DNA of 7,885 bases. It comes from Desulfovibrio sp. (GTDB lineage: Bacteria > Desulfobacterota > Desulfovibrionia > Desulfovibrionales > Desulfovibrionaceae). Numbering within the stretch: the stretch's first letter is position 1; each line of letters starts with the position of its first letter. The position numbers and the translations under genes were made by a program. Of this stretch, positions 1 through 7,331 are shown one piece after another. The notes below the pieces were generated by a model. That model saw nothing but the letters and a program-made list of their open reading frames with translations. It did no database searches and was not told the origin of the DNA. The stretch lies in the NCBI GenBank assembly GCA_003512875.1, contig DONZ01000143.1:1-7885 (forward strand), in the 5' to 3' direction.

Positions 1-2827
1 CAGGTCCGAGCTGGATTTGCGTTCCGGGGAAACGCTCAAAAGGAATGACCGCTTCTTTTACCGCGCTGTACATAAGTTTCGGTTCTTCCGTGAAATTCAC
101 ATCCTTCAAAGAAAGCCCCGTCATGATTTTTGCCGCAATGCCCGCGACATTGCGTCCTGTCGCCTTTGAAACGAAAGGCACGGTCCTTGACGCCCGCGGA
201 TTTGCTTCAATGACGTACACGCTGCCCTTGTAAAGAGCCATCTGAATGTTCAGTAAGCCCACAGTATGCAAGGCTTTGCCGAGTTTATGGGTATAAGAAC
301 GGATAATACCTTTCACTTCGTCGCTCAGCGTATGGGTCGGGATAGAGCAGCAGGAATCGCCCGAATGGATGCCCGCTTGTTCGATATGTTCCATAATGGC
401 GGCAATGGTCACCTTATCGCCGTCAACAACGGCATCGACATCTATTTCAATGGCTTCTTCAAGGAATTTATCCACCAAAATAGGAGTATTGACGCTCAGA
501 TACAAACCGGTTGATTTATCCTCAATATATTCAATAAGTTCCTGTTCATTATGAATGATACGCATTGCGCGACCGCCGAGCACAAAGGACGGACGCACCA
601 TGACCGGATACCCGATTGTTTCCGCAAGCCTGCAGGCTGTTTCAAGGTCGACAGCCATACCGCTGGCGGGCTGCAAAATATCCAAATCCTCAATCAAGGC
701 GCTGAAATCCTCACGGTCTTCCGCAAGAGCGATATCCTGAGGCTTCGTGCCGATAATGGGAACGCCCGCTTCCTGCAATGCCATGGCGATATTGAGCGGA
801 GTCTGTCCGCCGAACTGCACAATCACCCCGTCTGGCTTTTCAGCGTGGCAAACGGCAAGCACGTCTTCCGTCGTCACCGGCTCGAAATACAAGGTATCAG
901 CCGTATCATAGTCAGTGGAAACCGTTTCGGGGTTCGAGTTGATCATAATGGTTTTTATGCCGAGTTCACGCAGGGAAAAACACGCCTGCACGCAGCAATA
1001 GTCAAATTCCAATCCTTGCCCGATACGGTTCGGACCGCCGCCGATGATAACGACTTTGCGCGCAAAACCGCGTGTTGCGGCGCCCACATGGGCTGTATGC
1101 AGCGGATCGGGAGAAACCGCATCGTACGTTGAATAAAAATAAGGCGTATGGGCTTCAAATTCCCCTGCACAGGTATCAACAGTATGAAAAACGGGCTCGA
1201 CGGCATTAATCTCGCGCAAAGAGCGGATATCTGTTTCACGCACTGTTTTCGCAAGGCTTTCGGAGCAAAGGTTCGCAATGCGGGTGTCGCTGAAACCTTG
1301 CGCTTTATAATGACGCAGTTTCTTTGCGAAAGCGGCATCGGCGGCTTTACTGTTCACCGCCTTTTCTATTTCATGGCAAAAATCTTGGCGTATGGAATTT
1401 TCATCATCCAAAATACGTTTGATCTGCAGCAGGAACCAAGGGTCAATGCCGGTAATCTCATTCAATTCCTCAACTGTCAAACCAAGCTGCATGCCTTCGT
1501 AAACAAGCAAAACCCTGTCAGGACGGCGAAGATACAATTTTTCCCGTATCCATTCGCGGCGGGCGGCGGGTTCAATGGGGGCTTCCGCTTCCAATTTGCC
1601 GTTTTGCAAGCCTTGCAGCCCTGTTTCAAGTCCGCGGAAAGCCTTTTGCAAAGCCTCGCGGAAATTGCCGCCAAGAGCCATGGTTTCCCCGACTGAATGC
1701 ATTTGGAAACCAAGCGTCGTGTCCGCTCCTGTGAATTTTTCAAAATTGAAGCGGGGAACTTTGACGACACAATAATCGATGGTAGGCTCGAAACAAGCGG
1801 AAGTGCCGGTAATATCATTCTTTAATTCATCCAAACGATAGCCGAGGGCAAGTTTCGCCGCGATACGGGCGATAGGGAAACCGGTCGCCTTGGAAGCCAG
1901 GGCGGAAGAACGGGAAACCCGGGGGTTCATTTCAATAACGACGCGTCTGCCTGTTTTCGGACAAACGGCGAATTGAATATTGCAGCCGCCGGTTTCAACG
2001 CCGATAGCCCGCACGACGCGGAATGCGTCCTGACGGAGCGCTTGATATTCCGCATCGGAAAGGGTTTGAATAGGAGCGACGGTAATGGAATCGCCCGTAT
2101 GCACGCCCATAGGGTCAAGGTTTTCAATGCCGCAAATGACAATGGCGTTGTCCGCCTTATCGCGCACAACTTCCAATTCGATTTCTTTCCAGCCGAGCAC
2201 GGATTCTTCAATCAAAATTTGGCTGATGGGCGATGCTTCGATACCGCCCTTGGCGATTTCCTTAAATTCTTCAATATTGTAAGCGATACCGCCGCCGGTG
2301 CCGCCCAAGGTATAGGAAGGACGGATGATGACAGGGAAGCTGATTTCTTTTATTGCGTCCATGGCTTGTTCAAACGTGGTCGCAAGGGCGCTTTTCGGCA
2401 AATCAAGCCCGATGGCTTCCATGGTTTCACGGAATTTTTGGCGGTTTTCCGCAAGTTCGATGGACTTTGGCTGCGCCCCGATAATTTCCACGTTGTATTC
2501 TTCCAAAATACCCATATGGTGCAAATCCATGAGCAAATTGAGAGCCGTCTGCCCTCCCAGTGTGGGCAAAATGGCATCGGGACGTTCCTTTATAATGATT
2601 TCAGCCGCCATGAACTTATTCATGGGCTCGATATATGTTGCGTCGCTAAAAGCCGTATCTGTCATAACAGTAGCCGGGTTCGAGTTCAGCAAGACAATGC
2701 GGCACCCTTCCTCTTTCAGTGCTTTCAACCCTTGTGTGCCAGAATAATCAAATTCTGCCGCCTGTCCGATCACAATCGGACCGGAACCAAGCACCATAAT
2801 CGTTTTCAGATCTTCACGCTTCGGCAT
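1..2827 (-). CDS. carB: Carbamoyl-phosphate synthase large subunit, C-terminus cut by the window edge
   Basis: This is the synthetase subunit of carbamoyl-phosphate synthase, a cytoplasmic enzyme that uses two ATP, bicarbonate and ammonia delivered by CarA to make carbamoyl phosphate for arginine and pyrimidines. Translation on the minus strand from the ATG at 2827 is open for 942 codons to the left edge. The two homologous halves are plain. The first begins with [20 protein letters not shown] near residues 11-30, and the second carries [17 protein letters not shown] some 550 residues later. Each half has an ATP-grasp core with [12 protein letters not shown] and [11 protein letters not shown] as glycine-rich loops. 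The last visible residues, [14 protein letters not shown], match the end of the second ATP-grasp unit, so roughly the final 130 residues, the MGS-like allosteric domain bound by UMP/ornithine in enterobacteria, lie outside. The start is supported by AAGGA ten bases upstream and by the family N-terminus. No frameshift or stop is seen. Confidence 0.97.
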   Translation of the reverse strand, partial: MPKREDLKTIMVLGSGPIVIGQAAEFDYSGTQGLKALKEEGCRIVLLNSNPATVMTDTAFSDATYIEPMNKFMAAEIIIKERPDAILPTLGGQTALNLLMDLHHMGILEEYNVEIIGAQPKSIELAENRQKFRETMEAIGLDLPKSALATTFEQAMDAIKEISFPVIIRPSYTLGGTGGGIAYNIEEFKEIAKGGIEASPISQILIEESVLGWKEIELEVVRDKADNAIVICGIENLDPMGVHTGDSITVAPIQTLSDAEYQALRQDAFRVVRAIGVETGGCNIQFAVCPKTGRRVVIEMNPRVSRSSALASKATGFPIARIAAKLALGYRLDELKNDITGTSACFEPTIDYCVVKVPRFNFEKFTGADTTLGFQMHSVGETMALGGNFREALQKAFRGLETGLQGLQNGKLEAEAPIEPAARREWIREKLYLRRPDRVLLVYEGMQLGLTVEELNEITGIDPWFLLQIKRILDDENSIRQDFCHEIEKAVNSKAADAAFAKKLRHYKAQGFSDTRIANLCSESLAKTVRETDIRSLREINAVEPVFHTVDTCAGEFEAHTPYFYSTYDAVSPDPLHTAHVGAATRGFARKVVIIGGGPNRIGQGLEFDYCCVQACFSLRELGIKTIMINSNPETVSTDYDTADTLYFEPVTTEDVLAVCHAEKPDGVIVQFGGQTPLNIAMALQEAGVPIIGTKPQDIALAEDREDFSALIEDLDILQPASGMAVDLETACRLAETIGYPVMVRPSFVLGGRAMRIIHNEQELIEYIEDKSTGLYLSVNTPILVDKFLEEAIEIDVDAVVDGDKVTIAAIMEHIEQAGIHSGDSCCSIPTHTLSDEVKGIIRSYTHKLGKALHTVGLLNIQMALYKGSVYVIEANPRASRTVPFVSKATGRNVAGIAAKIMTGLSLKDVNFTEEPKLMYSAVKEAVIPFERFPGTQIQLGP

Positions 2828-2837
2828 TTCTTTAAAA

Positions 2838-2860
2838 TCCTTCTTAGTAGATACTACCAA
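2838..2860 (-). promoter_or_regulatory. carB ribosome binding site with an abutting hairpin
   Basis: On the minus strand the carB start is preceded by GAAGGA (SD core AAGGA at 2838-2842), ten bases from the ATG. Immediately 5' of it, 2844-2860 reads TTGGTAG-TAT-CTACTAA, a 7-bp stem with one G-U pair and a 3-base loop. A second small inverted repeat, TGGC-TTTT-GCCA, lies at 2867-2878. There is no T tract, so these are not terminators. They may shape translation or RNA processing between carA and carB, which is inference. Confidence 0.5.
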
Positions 2861-2881
2861 TAATTATGGCAAAAGCCACTG

Positions 2882-4048
2882 TTATTTCTTATAAAAATCA
2901 TCAACCATAGTACGGAAAGCGTCAAACAAACCGTAAGCGTCCCAAGTTCCCGGAGCGGCTTCCGGATGGAATTGCACGGAAAAGACCGGGGCGTCGGTCA
3001 ACGCCAAACCCTCGACAGTATTGTCGTTCAAATTCCAATGGGTCACTTTCACATTGCCGGGCAGCGTCTGAGGGTCAACACAAAAACCATGGTTCTGACT
3101 TGTGATAAGAACCTTTCCTGTCGCCACATCCTTTACAGGGTGATTAAGTCCATGGTGACCGAAAGGCATTTTGAAGGTTTTCGCACCCATGGCAAGGGCG
3201 ATAAGCTGATGTCCCAAGCAAATTCCGAAAATAGGCAATTTTCCGACCAATTCCCGTATTGTTTTTATGGCGTAGCCGCAAGGCTCCGGATCTCCCGGAC
3301 CGTTCGTCAGCATGACGGCATCGGGCTTGGAAGCTAAAATTTCTTCTGCTGTCACAGTGGCGGGATATACGGTCGGGTGCATGTTATTATTGAATAAGTG
3401 AAGCAAAATCGAACGCTTGGCACCATAATCGATAACGGCGACATTGAGCATTTTCTTGGAGGTGTCACGTTTTTTATACGTCAGAACAGTGCCGGGGTCA
3501 GTATTGAAGACGAATTTTTCTTTTACAGTCACTTTTGAAGCAAGATCAAGCCCGGACATTTGAGGAAGCTCTTTCGCCCTTTTCAATAAATAATCGCGGT
3601 CCAAATTGGTGCTGATAATGCCGTTTCTCGCCCCATGCATACGCAAATGCAGCGTCAGAGCGCGGGTATCGATTCCATAAATGCCGCTCAATCCCATTTG
3701 CTCCAATTTTTTTTGCAGAGAACTCTCGGCACGGAAATGCGGAAAATCAATATTTTCCGCATCAACAAACAAATCATGAAAAACAACGCCGCCCGCACCG
3801 TATTCCGGCTTCGGTTCGGGACATTCGCTGTCAAGAGCCGTTGCTCCGTAATTTCCTATATGCGCGGAGGTAAACACTACGATTTGTCCGTAATAGGAAG
3901 GATCGGTAATCGTTTCCTGATATCCGCTCATACCTGTTGTGAAAACGACTTCGCCCACAGCCTCCTGACAAGCCCCCAAGGCGTATCCTTCAAAACATGT
4001 GCCGTCATCAAGCATCAATAAAGCCGGCATTTTTGTATTGATAGTCAT
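2882..4048 (-). CDS. carA: Carbamoyl-phosphate synthase small (glutaminase) subunit
   Basis: This subunit hydrolyses glutamine and channels ammonia to CarB for carbamoyl-phosphate synthesis. The 388-residue product has the usual family length. The N-terminal CPSase small-chain domain covers about residues 7-150 (LMLDDGTCFEGYALG, SGYQETITDPSYYGQ). A class I glutamine amidotransferase domain covers about 200-385. The catalytic triad is visible: Cys277 in GICLGHQ, and His361 and Glu363 in FSVQFHPEAAPG. The frame is open 12 codons further upstream to an ATG at 4084. I chose the ATG at 4048 because GGAAAG sits just ahead of it and the upstream residues do not look like CarA. An internal ATG at residue 7 (MPALLML) is another possibility. 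It is transcribed with carB, 54 bases downstream, and divergently from dapF. Amidotransferase class is certain from the motifs, and the carA call follows from linkage to carB. Confidence 0.97.
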   Translation of the reverse strand: MTINTKMPALLMLDDGTCFEGYALGACQEAVGEVVFTTGMSGYQETITDPSYYGQIVVFTSAHIGNYGATALDSECPEPKPEYGAGGVVFHDLFVDAENIDFPHFRAESSLQKKLEQMGLSGIYGIDTRALTLHLRMHGARNGIISTNLDRDYLLKRAKELPQMSGLDLASKVTVKEKFVFNTDPGTVLTYKKRDTSKKMLNVAVIDYGAKRSILLHLFNNNMHPTVYPATVTAEEILASKPDAVMLTNGPGDPEPCGYAIKTIRELVGKLPIFGICLGHQLIALAMGAKTFKMPFGHHGLNHPVKDVATGKVLITSQNHGFCVDPQTLPGNVKVTHWNLNDNTVEGLALTDAPVFSVQFHPEAAPGTWDAYGLFDAFRTMVDDFYKK

Positions 4049-4051
4049 AAT

Positions 4052-4057
4052 CTTTCC
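4052..4057 (-). promoter_or_regulatory. carA ribosome binding site
   Basis: GGAAAG on the minus strand, with its GGA six bases from the ATG at 4048. It is the evidence for preferring this start over the in-frame ATG at 4084, which has no comparable purine run. Confidence 0.6.
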
Positions 4058-4092
4058 GTTTTTGTTTGATTGTTGATAAAACAAAATAATTT

Positions 4093-4121
4093 TTAATACT
4101 CTTTTTTCCTCAAAAAATCAA
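4093..4121 (-). promoter_or_regulatory. Candidate sigma-70 type promoter for carAB
   Basis: On the minus strand TTGATT (4116-4121, 4 of 6 matches to TTGACA) and TATTAA (4093-4098, 4 of 6 to TATAAT) are separated by exactly 17 bases. Transcription would start near 4086, giving a leader of about 38 bases before the carA ATG. The region is very AT-rich, so chance matches are likely and the call is tentative. Confidence 0.4.
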
Positions 4122-4200
4122 TACTTTTTTTGGATAAAATAACTACTTGATTTCATTCTGAAATTATTACCGATATTCTTAAATTTTTCCTCTTTTCCCC

Positions 4201-4229
4201 TTGTTCTTTTCCCTAAAAGGCTGTATAGG
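4201..4229 (+). promoter_or_regulatory. Candidate promoter for the dapF transcript
   Basis: TTGTTC (4201-4206) and TATAGG (4224-4229) are spaced by 17 bases, 28 bases ahead of the dapF ATG. The -35 matches consensus at 3 of 6 positions and the -10 at 4 of 6, so it is weak. The -10 overlaps the left arm of an inverted repeat (see findings). Confidence 0.3.
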
Positions 4230-4247
4230 AAAAAGACATCATCCTAT

Positions 4248-4251
4248 GAGG
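4248..4251 (+). promoter_or_regulatory. dapF ribosome binding site
   Basis: GAGG with five bases to the ATG at 4257. This is what favours the long N-terminal form of DapF over an internal start at 4311, which has only a weak GAGAAA ahead of it. Confidence 0.6.
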
Positions 4252-4256
4252 TTCCT

Positions 4257-5168
4257 ATGGCTGAATTTGAAAAACGACTGCCTAAACTCGGGCAAGACTA
4301 TATTGAGAAAATGCGGCTTCCGCAAAAACTCGCCTTTACGAAAATGGAAGGCATCGGCAATGATTATGTTTATGTTTGGTTTGAAGATTTGGATACTCCT
4401 CTCACCGACCCCGCTCCGCTTGCGATTTTCATGTCCGACAGGAACTACGGGGTTGGCGGAGACGGTCTTGTCCTTATCGGCAAATCAAAAAAAGCCGATT
4501 TCAGAATGAGAATGTTCAATAACGACGGTTCCGAGGGAAACATGTGCGGCAACGCCTCCCGCTGCGTGGGCAAATTTCTTTATGAACACGGACATACCGG
4601 CAAAACAAACATCACCCTTGAAACAAAAAGCGGTATCCGCACCCTTGAGCTGACCCTTGAAAACAACAAGGTCGCAAGCGTCACCGTGGATATGGGCAGA
4701 CCTATCGTCAAACCTGCCGACATCCCCATGAAAGCAGACGGCGAAACCTTTATCAATCAAGAAATCCTTGTCAACGGCTCCTGCATAAAAGGCACCGGCG
4801 TTTCCATGGGCAATCCTCATTTCGTTGTCACCATGCATGATATCGCAAGCCTTGATTTGCCTGCTTTCGGACCTCTTTTCGAATATCATGAACTCTTTCC
4901 CGAACGGGTCAATACGGAATTTATCGAAGTGCTCAGCCGGCAAAAAGTGCGCATGCGTGTTTGGGAGCGCGGCTCCGGTGAAACCCTTGCCTGCGGCACG
5001 GGCGCCTGCGCCGTTCTTGTCGCCTGCGTGCTCAATAATTATACGGACAAAAAAGCGATTGTCGAACTTCGGGGCGGAGAGCTTGTCATCGAATGGGCTG
5101 ACGACGGCATTGTCTATATGACAGGACCCGCACGGGAAGTCTTTTCCGGAGAAATCGAACTCATATAA
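4257..5168 (+). CDS. dapF: Diaminopimelate epimerase
   Basis: DapF is a cytoplasmic, PLP-independent epimerase that converts LL-diaminopimelate to meso-diaminopimelate, the peptidoglycan cross-linking residue and lysine precursor. The two catalytic cysteines are visible: Cys97 in NNDGSEGNMCGNASRC and Cys246 in GETLACGTGACA. The substrate-loop motifs GIGNDYVYV (about 32-40), GGDGLVLIG (67-75) and MGNPHFV (184-190) are also present. The first active-site loop reads GNA where many homologues have GNG; to my knowledge this variant occurs in other lineages. At 303 residues it is about 20-25 longer than the usual 275-285. The excess is an N-terminal segment (residues 1-24, charged, no signal peptide) before LAFTKMEG, where the family normally starts. 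The ATG at 4257 is kept because of its GAGG. A start at 4311 (MRLPQKLAF) would give 285 residues. It is first in a plus-strand gene run, 21 bases before the aminotransferase. Confidence 0.96.
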   Translation: MAEFEKRLPKLGQDYIEKMRLPQKLAFTKMEGIGNDYVYVWFEDLDTPLTDPAPLAIFMSDRNYGVGGDGLVLIGKSKKADFRMRMFNNDGSEGNMCGNASRCVGKFLYEHGHTGKTNITLETKSGIRTLELTLENNKVASVTVDMGRPIVKPADIPMKADGETFINQEILVNGSCIKGTGVSMGNPHFVVTMHDIASLDLPAFGPLFEYHELFPERVNTEFIEVLSRQKVRMRVWERGSGETLACGTGACAVLVACVLNNYTDKKAIVELRGGELVIEWADDGIVYMTGPAREVFSGEIELI

Positions 5169-5189
5169 CGCATAACGGGGGAAATCATC

Positions 5190-6134
5190 ATGGCGACACC
5201 GCGTATCAGCAGTCAGGAATGGATACAAAAAGTACAAAACACGCCGCGGAAAGCGGAAAATTTTGTCACCGCTTTTTATGAACACAGCATTGGCGCGATT
5301 TGCACGGACGCAAGATTATTGCGCATTCCTTTGGACGACCACTTGGTCCACAGGGGGGACGGTTGCTTTGAATCCTTAACCATCGCCGAAAACAGAGTGC
5401 TGGAACTTGACGCCCATATCGCCCGCTTGGAACATTCCGCCGCCAAACTCGGCATACAGGCTCCCCTGTCCTACGATGAAATCCGCCAAATTGTTTTGGA
5501 CACCGCAAAAGCGGGCGGTGCTGCCCATGGCTCCGTCAAACTATTGATGGGACGCGGAGAAGGCGGGCTTGGTATCAGCCCGAAAGAATGCCCGGTGGCT
5601 AGTTTTTACTGTGTTGCGGCAAAAGGAAACCCGCCGGCTCCAAGCTATTGGGAAAAAGGCATTACCGCCTGCAGAAGCGCGATTCCTGCGAAACAACCTT
5701 TTTTAGCCCAAATAAAATCAACAAATTACCTGCCCAATGTTTTTATGGCGCAAGAAGCGGAAGCGAAAGGCGTCGATGTGAGCATTTCCTTTGATGAAGA
5801 CGGTTATTTAGCCGAAGCCGCCATTGCGAACGTCGGCATTATCGACAAAAACAATATTTTTGTCCTGCCCCATTTCAAACGCGCCTTGGCAGGAACAACC
5901 GCCCTTATGGCAAAAAGCATCGCCGAAACCTATATGCGAACGGAAACCCGCAATATCCGGGAAGAAGAAATTTTTGACGCAAAAGAATTTCTGCTCTTCG
6001 GCACAGGCTCGCAATGTGTTGCCATTACCCATTACGAAGGTAAAAAAATTGCTGACGGCGTACCTATGGAAAACGCGAAAAAACTGCAAAAACTCATTTA
6101 TCAAAAACTCATTGAAACAGGGACGCCATTTTAA
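5190..6134 (+). CDS. Class IV (fold-type IV) PLP aminotransferase, D-amino-acid aminotransferase / ADC lyase-like
   Basis: The 314-residue product belongs to the IlvE/D-AAT/PabC superfamily of fold-type IV PLP enzymes. Visible marks are HRGDGCFES at 54-62, the Schiff-base lysine Lys176 in AQIKSTNYLPN, the PLP-pyridine glutamate Glu209 in GYLAEAAIANV, and the phosphate-binding GTT at 235-237 in RALAGTTALM. The IKSxNYLPN and YLAE...NV style recalls the plant D-amino-acid aminotransferase/aminodeoxychorismate lyase group (Arabidopsis At5g57850, from memory) more than branched-chain IlvE, which has EGxxxNxF after the glutamate. About 30 residues precede the usual domain start. The ATG at 5190 has GGGGGA seven bases upstream. 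The substrate is not decided by sequence. Its place 21 bases behind dapF makes a role in D-amino acids for peptidoglycan attractive, and folate synthesis (PabC) is the main alternative. Confidence 0.88.
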   Translation: MATPRISSQEWIQKVQNTPRKAENFVTAFYEHSIGAICTDARLLRIPLDDHLVHRGDGCFESLTIAENRVLELDAHIARLEHSAAKLGIQAPLSYDEIRQIVLDTAKAGGAAHGSVKLLMGRGEGGLGISPKECPVASFYCVAAKGNPPAPSYWEKGITACRSAIPAKQPFLAQIKSTNYLPNVFMAQEAEAKGVDVSISFDEDGYLAEAAIANVGIIDKNNIFVLPHFKRALAGTTALMAKSIAETYMRTETRNIREEEIFDAKEFLLFGTGSQCVAITHYEGKKIADGVPMENAKKLQKLIYQKLIETGTPF

Positions 6135-6166
6135 ATCCACGGACAAAACGTTGTACGGGCAAAACA

Positions 6167-6620
6167 ATGATTGTTTTAATTTCCGGGGCTTATCAGAAGC
6201 AAACAAACAGCGCTCACTCCGGAAGACGATGAAAAGCTTATTCCTTATCTTTGGGGGATAACAAAAGAAATTATCAGAACAGCCCTTGAAAACCGACAAA
6301 ATTTAATTGTCGAAGGAGCCTATATTCCTTTCACATGGAAAGAAGATTTTTCAAACGAAGAATTAGCCCGTATCCGCTTTTGCTGCTTAATCATGAGCCG
6401 GGAATATATTCTGACACATTGTGCGGACATGCGAAAATATGCCTCAATCATGGAAAACCGGCGAAATGATGAAATTGACCAAGCGCTGCTTATCAAAGAA
6501 AATCAAAATAATTTGGCACAATGCGAAAAATACCGGTATCCATATATAATCATAAGCAATGCATACCCTACGGATATCCCCTTATTGGTTCATACTTTTT
6601 TCCATACTGCGGAGAAGCCT
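6167..6620 (+). pseudogene. Small P-loop (adenylate/zeta-type) kinase relic with internal deletion and frameshift
   Basis: ATG at 6167 begins MIVLISGA, the start of a small P-loop kinase-like family that continues SHTGKT in intact members. Here that frame runs into junk and stops after 21 codons. A different frame is open from 6189 and reads LIRSKQTALTPEDDEKLIPY, then LWGITKEII, NLIVEGAYIPFTWKEDF, LARIRFCCLIMSREYI, KYRYPYIIISNAYPTDI. I recognise this as the rest of the same family (intact forms near 180 residues, from memory). About 29 codons are missing between the pieces, including the Walker A lysine, so the product cannot bind nucleotide normally. GGGGCTT at 6185-6191 marks the junction. 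An internal ATG at 6393 could start a fragment. The gene lies 32 bases behind the aminotransferase and runs in frame into the acetyltransferase. No function is left that I can defend. Confidence 0.75.
6611..6614 (+). promoter_or_regulatory. Ribosome binding site for the GNAT gene
   Basis: GGAG followed by six bases and the ATG at 6621. It supports translation of the acetyltransferase from its own start rather than only as a fusion from upstream. Confidence 0.6.
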
Positions 6621-7070
6621 ATGCGAACTATCATATCCCAATACCAACGCCCCAAAAAACTTATTCTGGAACTCGGAGAAATTTGGAAACAATCAGTCGC
6701 AAGCACGCACCATTTTTTAACAAAGGAAGATAAGGAAAACCTGTATCCCCTTGTTTTGGACGCAATAAAAAACGTTCCCTTTTTATTGACAGCGCAAAAT
6801 GAAAAGGGCGAACTGCTCGGCTTCATGGGCATTGAAAACGACAAATTGGAAATGCTCTTCATACATCCGGAAGCCCAAAAACAAGGACTGGGCAAAAGCT
6901 TTGTCGAACATGCAAAAAATGCCTACAAAATTCAATTTGTCGATGTGAACGAAGAAAATCCCGACGCTTTTGCTTTTTACCGAAAAATGGGCTTTACCCA
7001 ATTCGCCCGCAGTGAATACGACGATTTAGGCAATCACTTCCCCTTACTGCATTTAAAACTTGAAAAATAG
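6621..7070 (+). CDS. GNAT-family N-acetyltransferase, YjaB-like
   Basis: This 149-residue protein is a single GCN5-related N-acetyltransferase domain, which moves acetyl from acetyl-CoA to an amine. The acetyl-CoA pyrophosphate loop is seen as QKQGLG (86-91) in LFIHPEAQKQGLGKSF, and motif B as NEENPDAFAFYRKMGF (110-125). The N-terminal IWKQSVASTHHFLT and the C-terminal DDLGNHFPLLHLKL are typical of the YjaB group, whose substrate is not settled. The same frame is open upstream to ATG 6393, which would give 225 residues, but those extra residues belong to the kinase relic. The ATG at 6621 has GGAG at good spacing and gives the normal family length. It is the last gene of the plus-strand run. 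The gene and the relic before it look more AT-rich than dapF, which might mean later acquisition; I did not measure this. Confidence 0.85.
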   Translation: MRTIISQYQRPKKLILELGEIWKQSVASTHHFLTKEDKENLYPLVLDAIKNVPFLLTAQNEKGELLGFMGIENDKLEMLFIHPEAQKQGLGKSFVEHAKNAYKIQFVDVNEENPDAFAFYRKMGFTQFARSEYDDLGNHFPLLHLKLEK

Positions 7071-7331
7071 ATAAATAACAAGTTGTTATCCTTATATTCC
7101 AAAACATTTCCGTATCATATTCATGTGAATGCATAAAAATAAGGGGCTATTTTCTTTCTTTGTTTTTTAATTTTTTTCATGCGATAAAAAAAGCTCTTGA
7201 AAAAATCACCCTTTTTACCGCTGCAAATCGGTTTAAGTTCTATGACGATAATTCTTAATGTCATGCGAAGACGCTTTTATTTCCCCCAAGCATACCCCGC
7301 TTTTCACGCGGTGCAGGGAGGTATTCCCCAC
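7071..7331. other. Non-coding convergent gap between the GNAT gene and the hydrogenase protease
   Basis: I see no believable gene here. The left part is very AT-rich with homopolymer runs and holds three inverted repeats: 7075-7089; ATTCA-TG-TGAAT at 7119-7130; and AAAATA-N6-TATTTT at 7136-7153, which is followed by a T-rich stretch and could act as a weak terminator for the plus-strand genes. The right part is GC-richer, and 7285-7318 can fold into an interrupted stem (CCC/GGG, GCA/TGC, CCGC/GCGG around a TTTTCAC loop). Short plus-strand reading frames starting at 7197 and 7258 run across the terminator into the antisense of the next gene and are taken as chance. Confidence 0.6.
7075..7089. 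repeat. Perfect 15-base palindrome, ATAACAA-G-TTGTTAT
   Basis: Seven-base arms around a single central base, starting four bases after the GNAT stop codon. A 1-base centre is too tight for an RNA hairpin without losing pairs, so a DNA-binding site is a more natural reading. No regulator can be named. Confidence 0.5.

Noticed and set aside
551..1132. Plus-strand open frame of 193 codons
   Set aside because: Antisense to carB, including its second GGGPNRIGQ motif; no SD or family features.
1148..1696. Plus-strand open frame of 182 codons
   Set aside because: Antisense to the carB middle (oligomerisation) region; no independent coding evidence.
1973..2863. Plus-strand open frame of 296 codons
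   Set aside because: Lies antisense to carB, whose family motifs are continuous across the whole stretch; the predicted protein is rich in His, Phe and Cys with no recognisable domain.
4049..4256. Possible riboswitch or lysine/arginine leader in the divergent region
   Set aside because: Both leaders appear short (about 38 and under 60 bases) and AT-rich, with no terminator/antiterminator pair or leader peptide visible.
4485..5285. Minus-strand open frame of 266 codons
   Set aside because: Antisense shadow of dapF and the next gene's start; the composition is what reverse reading of these codons gives, and dapF is unmistakable on the other strand.
5808..6299. Minus-strand open frame of 163 codons
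   Set aside because: Antisense to the aminotransferase C-terminus and kinase relic; Phe- and Cys-rich shadow composition.
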